DNA of 17,446 nt, taken from NCBI GenBank assembly GCA_002381695.1, contig DFXM01000053.1:1041-18486 (forward strand), given 5' to 3'. The notes beneath the pieces were generated by a model. That model made no database searches. It was not told the DNA's origin and saw only the letters and a list, made by a program, of their open reading frames with translations. The stretch's first letter is position 1. Every line of letters starts with the position of its first letter. Below are positions 13,406-17,446 of this stretch, piece by piece. The translations under genes were made by a program, and so were the position numbers. Source of the DNA: Clostridium sp. UBA4108. Its GTDB lineage: Bacteria; Bacillota; Clostridia; Clostridiales; Clostridiaceae.

Positions 13406-15643
13406 ATGAGTATTAATGAGAAGGAAGTAAAATTTGAAGGAGAAAGACTTGAACTGGTACGTAGAGAGATAAAAAGTCAACTAAATGAAAAGCAAAATTT
13501 AAAGCAACAATTTGTAAAAAATAGTATAGAGGAGCAAAAGAATCTGTGGGAAGATGTAGGTGCTATTTCACCTTCAGGAGGAATGAATGATATTGTTACC
13601 TTTATGAGCTATATTGATGAATTGAAAAGAGTTAAAAGAGTGCATGAATTATCTAGAACTCAAGTTGAAAGACTTGAAAAGATGATGGGTGCACCATATT
13701 TTGGAAGAGTTGATTTTATTGAGCAGGGTGAAGAGGAAGAAGAGAAAATCTATATAGGTATGGGTGGACTAATAAATGAAACTAATGACCTATTAATATA
13801 TGATTGGAGAGCACCCATATCGAGCATGTATTATGACTATGAGCTAGGGAAAGTTCAGTACACATGTCCTCAGGGTGTAGTTAAAGGTGAGTTGACTTTA
13901 AAAAGGCAGTACAAAATTGTAGATGGGAAAATCCAGTACATGTTTGATTCAAATTTAAAGATCGATGATGATATACTACAAGAAATCTTAAGTAATAGTG
14001 CAGATAACAAAATGAAAACTATAGTTACTACTATACAGAAGGAACAAAATAAAGCTATAAGAGATGAAGAAAATAAAGTACTAGTAGTTCAGGGGCCAGC
14101 AGGTAGTGGAAAGACCTCTATTGCACTTCATAGAATTGCTTACTTATTATATAAGCATAGAAATAAAATTACTTCAAATAATATTTTGATTTTTTCTCCT
14201 AATGAAATCTTCAATGATTATATATCAGAAGTGCTTCCGGACTTGGGGGAAGATAATATATACCAGACCACTTATACAGGTTATATGCATAAGGCTCTTA
14301 ACTTATCTTTGATGAAGGAAGATACCAGTACCATGATGGAATATATTTTAAATTGTAAAAGGAACAAAGAGTTTGAAGCAAGAATAGATGGTATAAAGTT
14401 TAAAGGGTCCATGGATTTTATTAACATATTGAGAAATTATGCACAGTTACTTGAGGAAAAAGAACCAAATTTTATAGATATTGTGTATAAAAACAAGGTT
14501 ATTGTGGATACAGCTGAACTTAAACAACTTTTTTATCATGATTATAAGTTATTTCCCCTTAAAAAAAGACTAAGTAAAATAAGAGAAAGAATCTTATTTT
14601 TACTAAAACCTATAGAAAAAGAGAACATTAAAAAGCTTACTGAGGAGCTATATGATACTGGTGAATATATGGATTTGGCAGAGGTAAAGGAAAAAAGTAT
14701 TGCTACTGTAAGAGAAGAAAATAGAGTATTAAAACAATCCATTTTTAATATGACAGAATTTAACCTTTTGGATATATATAAGGATTTATTTATGGATATT
14801 GAACGTATGAAGCTTTTAAATAATGGTAGAGAGCTACCCAAAAGCATCTTGGATATAAAAAAGAATACCTTAAAATCTTTAAATAATGGGATGTTAAAAT
14901 ATGAAGATCAACCACCAATATTATATTTAAAAATACTCCTTGGTGATATTCAAGATACCTCAACTATTAAATATATTGTCATTGATGAGGCTCAAGATTA
15001 CACACCATTACAATATGATATATTAAAACAACTATTTCCAAAGGCCAACATTACAATCTTAGGTGATCTAAGTCAATCTATTAACTTCTATATGAATGTA
15101 GGAAACTATGAAAATATAGCAAAAATATTTAGTGAGAATAATACTAATATTATTAATTTAACCAAAAGCTATAGGTCTACTGCAGAGATAACCTCCTTTT
15201 GCAGAAATATATTAGAGGGAGAGGTAAAGGGGGAATGGGTTCAAAGAAGTGGAGAAAAGCCTAAGATTATAAAAGTAAAAAAAAGTGAGTTGTATCATAG
15301 AATATTAGAAGATGTAGAAATTCTAAAATCTCAAGGATATAAATCAATAGGTGTAATTGGGCGTAATAATAATCAGTGCTATGAAGTATATAGGTATTTA
15401 AAAGATAGAACAGAAATTAAACTAATAAACAAAGATGATGATGAATATTCAAAAGGCGTGGTAGTAATCCCTTCCTATTTATCTAAAGGGCTTGAATTTG
15501 ATGGAGTTATTGTTGTAGATGCAGGGGGAGAAAACTATGTAAATAGGGATGAGCAAAATTTACTATACACTGTATGCACTAGGGCACTTCATCAGCTTCA
15601 TGTCTATTATATAGAAGAGAACTCTATAATAGGTATTTTATAA
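13406..15643 (+). CDS. helD: HelD-type RNA polymerase-recycling ATPase (UvrD-like superfamily 1)
   Basis: 745 residues, close to the usual ~770 of B. subtilis HelD. It uses ATP hydrolysis to pry stalled or post-termination RNA polymerase off nucleic acids. The N-terminal ~90 residues are charged and helical, fitting the coiled-coil arm that enters the polymerase secondary channel. The family block DLLIYDWRAPISSMYYDYELG (128-148) is present. SF1 motifs: Walker A GPAGSGKT (230-237), VIDEAQDYTPLQ with D527 (motif II), GDLSQSIN (motif III), KSYRST (about 588-592), SKGLEFDGVIVVDA (about 693) and YTVCTRALHQ (about 720, motif VI). A UvrD-type helicase is ruled out by the N-terminal arm and the DWRAP block. 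The start has a GGGAGGA site. A terminator lies 90 bp after the stop. Confidence 0.93.
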   Translation: MSINEKEVKFEGERLELVRREIKSQLNEKQNLKQQFVKNSIEEQKNLWEDVGAISPSGGMNDIVTFMSYIDELKRVKRVHELSRTQVERLEKMMGAPYFGRVDFIEQGEEEEEKIYIGMGGLINETNDLLIYDWRAPISSMYYDYELGKVQYTCPQGVVKGELTLKRQYKIVDGKIQYMFDSNLKIDDDILQEILSNSADNKMKTIVTTIQKEQNKAIRDEENKVLVVQGPAGSGKTSIALHRIAYLLYKHRNKITSNNILIFSPNEIFNDYISEVLPDLGEDNIYQTTYTGYMHKALNLSLMKEDTSTMMEYILNCKRNKEFEARIDGIKFKGSMDFINILRNYAQLLEEKEPNFIDIVYKNKVIVDTAELKQLFYHDYKLFPLKKRLSKIRERILFLLKPIEKENIKKLTEELYDTGEYMDLAEVKEKSIATVREENRVLKQSIFNMTEFNLLDIYKDLFMDIERMKLLNNGRELPKSILDIKKNTLKSLNNGMLKYEDQPPILYLKILLGDIQDTSTIKYIVIDEAQDYTPLQYDILKQLFPKANITILGDLSQSINFYMNVGNYENIAKIFSENNTNIINLTKSYRSTAEITSFCRNILEGEVKGEWVQRSGEKPKIIKVKKSELYHRILEDVEILKSQGYKSIGVIGRNNNQCYEVYRYLKDRTEIKLINKDDDEYSKGVVVIPSYLSKGLEFDGVIVVDAGGENYVNRDEQNLLYTVCTRALHQLHVYYIEENSIIGIL

Positions 15644-15733
15644 AATAAAATTACGACATACTAAATAACATTATATTATCATGGAAGATTATACTATTAT
15701 TAAAAATATTAAATTATATTGAACAATTTAAAG

Positions 15734-15769
15734 ATATCATGTATATTTTAAAATGCATGATATTTTTTT
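15734..15769 (+). terminator. Intrinsic terminator of helD
   Basis: ATATCATGTAT (15734-15744) pairs with ATGCATGATAT (15753-15763) with one G-T pair and an 8-base loop, followed by a seven-base T-run (15763-15769). Confidence 0.85.
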
Positions 15770-15836
15770 GTTAAGTAACAAGAAAATAATAAAATGAGGT
15801 AAATAATTTAGTTAAGACAAAATAGGGGGATGGTCA

Positions 15837-16490
15837 ATGAACATTAATAATTTGGAGAGAAGAGTTAATCAGAATATTCCATGGTATTTATCTTGGGGAT
15901 TTATTATATTTATGTTTATAATATTTTTTCCAATAGCAATATATTTAACTGTAAAAAGAATTAACATAAACAATCCAGAAAAGAAGGCAGGAGTAGCTCT
16001 AAAGATTACTGGATGGGTATTTATAGGGCTAAGTGTGTTTTATACTATAGGAGCTTTAGAGAATCCTACACTTACTTTAGGTAACATCTTATCTGGATTA
16101 ATATTGCTTGTAGGTTGTGGAAGTTTAATGATAATGTTAAGTAATAAGAGTAAGAAGAATGCTGAGAAATATAAAAAATACACATATCTTGTCATATATC
16201 AAAAGATTACATCAATTGATAATATAGCTTCAAATATACCTACAACCTATGAAATGGCTAAAAGAGACCTTCAAAGTATGATAGATAAAGGATATTTTGA
16301 AGATGCATATATTAATGAAGGTACAAGAGAGATAATGCTACTTAGTGTCCACTTAACCAATGCTGAAATGGACAAAGGAACAAAGGAATATATAGTTGTA
16401 AATTGTAGTAGTTGTGGTGCAAATAATAAGGTCATAAGAGGTTCAGTAGGAGAGTGTGAATTTTGCGGCTCACCTATAGATGGAAATTAA
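15837..16490 (+). CDS. Membrane protein with a C-terminal zinc ribbon
   Basis: 217 residues. Three hydrophobic segments (about 18-38, 57-75 and 83-101) are followed by a soluble part. Residues 115-170 (SIDNIASNIPTTYEMAKRDLQSMIDKGYFEDAYIN) look like a winged-helix-type fold that recurs in Firmicutes membrane proteins of this layout. The end carries two C-x-x-C knuckles, C190-x2-C193 and C207-x2-C210, in a rubredoxin-like zinc ribbon. The soluble part should be cytosolic, since a positively charged linker (NKSKKNAEKYKKY) follows the last segment. No enzymatic motif is seen; it may be a sensor or adaptor. The ribosome site is AGGGGGA. It converges with the next gene at a shared terminator. Confidence 0.7.
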   Translation: MNINNLERRVNQNIPWYLSWGFIIFMFIIFFPIAIYLTVKRININNPEKKAGVALKITGWVFIGLSVFYTIGALENPTLTLGNILSGLILLVGCGSLMIMLSNKSKKNAEKYKKYTYLVIYQKITSIDNIASNIPTTYEMAKRDLQSMIDKGYFEDAYINEGTREIMLLSVHLTNAEMDKGTKEYIVVNCSSCGANNKVIRGSVGECEFCGSPIDGN

Positions 16491-16608
16491 AATTGTAAAG
16501 ATAGAGATAAAAATTTTAAAATAAGAATTAGTAGTATTTATATAGCTAGATGAATTACTACCATTGTCATAGAATAAAGAATAACTATTGGTAATAGTAA
16601 AATATTAA

Positions 16609-16655
16609 AAAAGCTGAAGTAGAGATATTAATAATTCTCTATTTCAGCTTTTGTT
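16609..16655. terminator. Two-way terminator between converging genes
   Basis: AAAAGCTGAAGTAGAGA (16609-16625) and TCTCTATTTCAGCTTTT (16636-16652) pair over 17 positions with a single G-T pair. There are A-runs on the left and T-runs on the right. Confidence 0.9.
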
Positions 16656-16699
16656 TTAATACTATATTAGATATGTTCAAAATTCCTAAAATAAAATTA

Positions 16700-17335
16700 T
16701 TACTTAAATTTTCGAGGGAATTGCTTGATTATACCATTAGAAATAGTATCAGCAAGCATAAGAAGATGATCTATACCTTTGTCAAAGGCAGCTATATTAC
16801 CTTTCCAATTACTATTTAATCTAGCTGTAACCTCTTCAGTAAGTATTTGTAGGTGTTTATGAAGCATATCTTTTAACTCTTCATATGGCAATTTTGGATT
16901 TGCATTACTTAGAAATTTAGCAATTTGATCTGCATTTTCATACCATAATTTATTAAATTTATCGAAATCAGCACTATTTCCAGTTTTAGCAGCATCAACA
17001 ACTTGACCAGCTAGGGAAATATGCTCTCTTAAGAGTTTGGCAAGGGCATTTCCAGCTTCCTCACCATAATAAGGTTTAATTGAAGCTCCAATATCATCTT
17101 GATTTCTTAAAAGTCTATCTAAAACGTCATTTTTGTCAGGAAGGTTAGATATATCGCTTATTATGAAATTTCTAGTCCATATTGCATGGTCACTCCAAAG
17201 TTTTCTTTCAGCCATTCTCAAATCTTCTGCTGCTTTACTGTAAGTATCTCTAGCATTAACTTGAGATGGGGTTATTAATAGTGTGAAAAATAGTAAAAAT
17301 ACTAATAATATTGAAAAAAGTTTTTTCATTTTCAT
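16700..17335 (-). CDS. Secreted helical protein of unknown function
   Basis: 211 residues with a classic signal peptide: lysine-rich start (MKMKK), hydrophobic core (residues 6-21) and a likely cut after VNA (residue 28). The mature part is almost entirely helical and matches an uncharacterised Gram-positive family with the landmarks LWSDHAIWTRNFIIS (46-60), LLRNQDDIGASIKPYYG (75-91), LLREHISLAGQVV (101-113), WYENADQIAKFLSNANP (131-147) and the terminal IDHLLMLAD (188-196). Conserved histidines and acidic residues (H50, D80, D81, H105, H159, H161, H190, D196) in a helical bundle hint at metal or other ligand binding, but this is inference. A second ATG at 17329 is an alternative start with better spacing from the AAGGAG site; both keep the signal peptide. 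Confidence 0.78.
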   Translation of the reverse strand: MKMKKLFSILLVFLLFFTLLITPSQVNARDTYSKAAEDLRMAERKLWSDHAIWTRNFIISDISNLPDKNDVLDRLLRNQDDIGASIKPYYGEEAGNALAKLLREHISLAGQVVDAAKTGNSADFDKFNKLWYENADQIAKFLSNANPKLPYEELKDMLHKHLQILTEEVTARLNSNWKGNIAAFDKGIDHLLMLADTISNGIIKQFPRKFK

Positions 17336-17446
17336 CTGCTCCTTTTCTATTTTAGACTGTAACTTTATTGTATGTAAAAATAAAAAATATATTTATGTAT
17401 TTAGGTTTAAAGTAAAATATATAGGTTGTAATAAAGTTTCTACATT

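Noticed and set aside
14542..14847. 101-codon open frame on the - strand
   Set aside because: It lies inside helD and is a low-complexity, serine- and leucine-rich shadow.
16647..16690. A fifth copy of the GGCTTTG repeat (GCTTTTGTTTTAATAC)
   Set aside because: The match is the T-run and stem base of the two-way terminator, and similarity fades after about 15 bases.

Overview
The window comes from a very AT-rich Gram-positive genome. Strong AGGAGG-type ribosome binding sites, intrinsic terminators, a FolT-type ECF transporter under a tetrahydrofolate riboswitch, and a HelD-type RNA polymerase-recycling ATPase all suggest a Clostridium-like member of the Clostridia. No species can be named from sequence alone. 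There is no rRNA, tRNA, CRISPR array, phage module or intact insertion sequence.

Layout. 1-420: mostly non-coding, with one end of a dispersed repeat and perhaps the start of a leftward gene running off the edge. 421-2928: a GNAT acetyltransferase, a cyclophilin-type prolyl isomerase, a TIM-barrel isomerase-like protein and a second GNAT, ended by a hairpin terminator. 3067-3276 (-): the C-terminal remnant of a radical SAM protein. 3477-6553: a berberine-bridge-type flavoprotein, a HIT-like protein and a stand-alone dTDP-4-dehydrorhamnose reductase; two ~50 bp repeat copies lie in the gaps. 6671-6730 (-): a possible second gene remnant. 6857-8959: a DTW-domain tRNA-modifying enzyme, a CPBP membrane protease and a Nudix hydrolase. 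8960-9374: two terminators in a row and a candidate small RNA. 9375-11447: a membrane-anchored leucine-rich-repeat protein and an APH-type kinase. 11531-12236 (-): folT with its riboswitch and promoter. 12473-13179: two small genes of unknown function. 13406-16490: HelD and a membrane zinc-ribbon protein. 16700-17335 (-): a secreted helical protein.

Most genes look like single-gene or two-gene units divided by their own terminators, so this is a collection of accessory functions, not one pathway. The best-supported regulatory unit is folT: promoter, THF-I riboswitch, and a hairpin whose loop side is perfectly complementary over 9 nt to the folT Shine-Dalgarno, which gives a readable ON/OFF model. 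The least explained items are the dispersed repeat family with GGCTTTG ends, the orphan terminator with an ORF-free unit upstream at about 9110-9203, and a 17 bp perfect inverted repeat just before helD. I saw no clearly new multi-gene defence or biosynthetic system.
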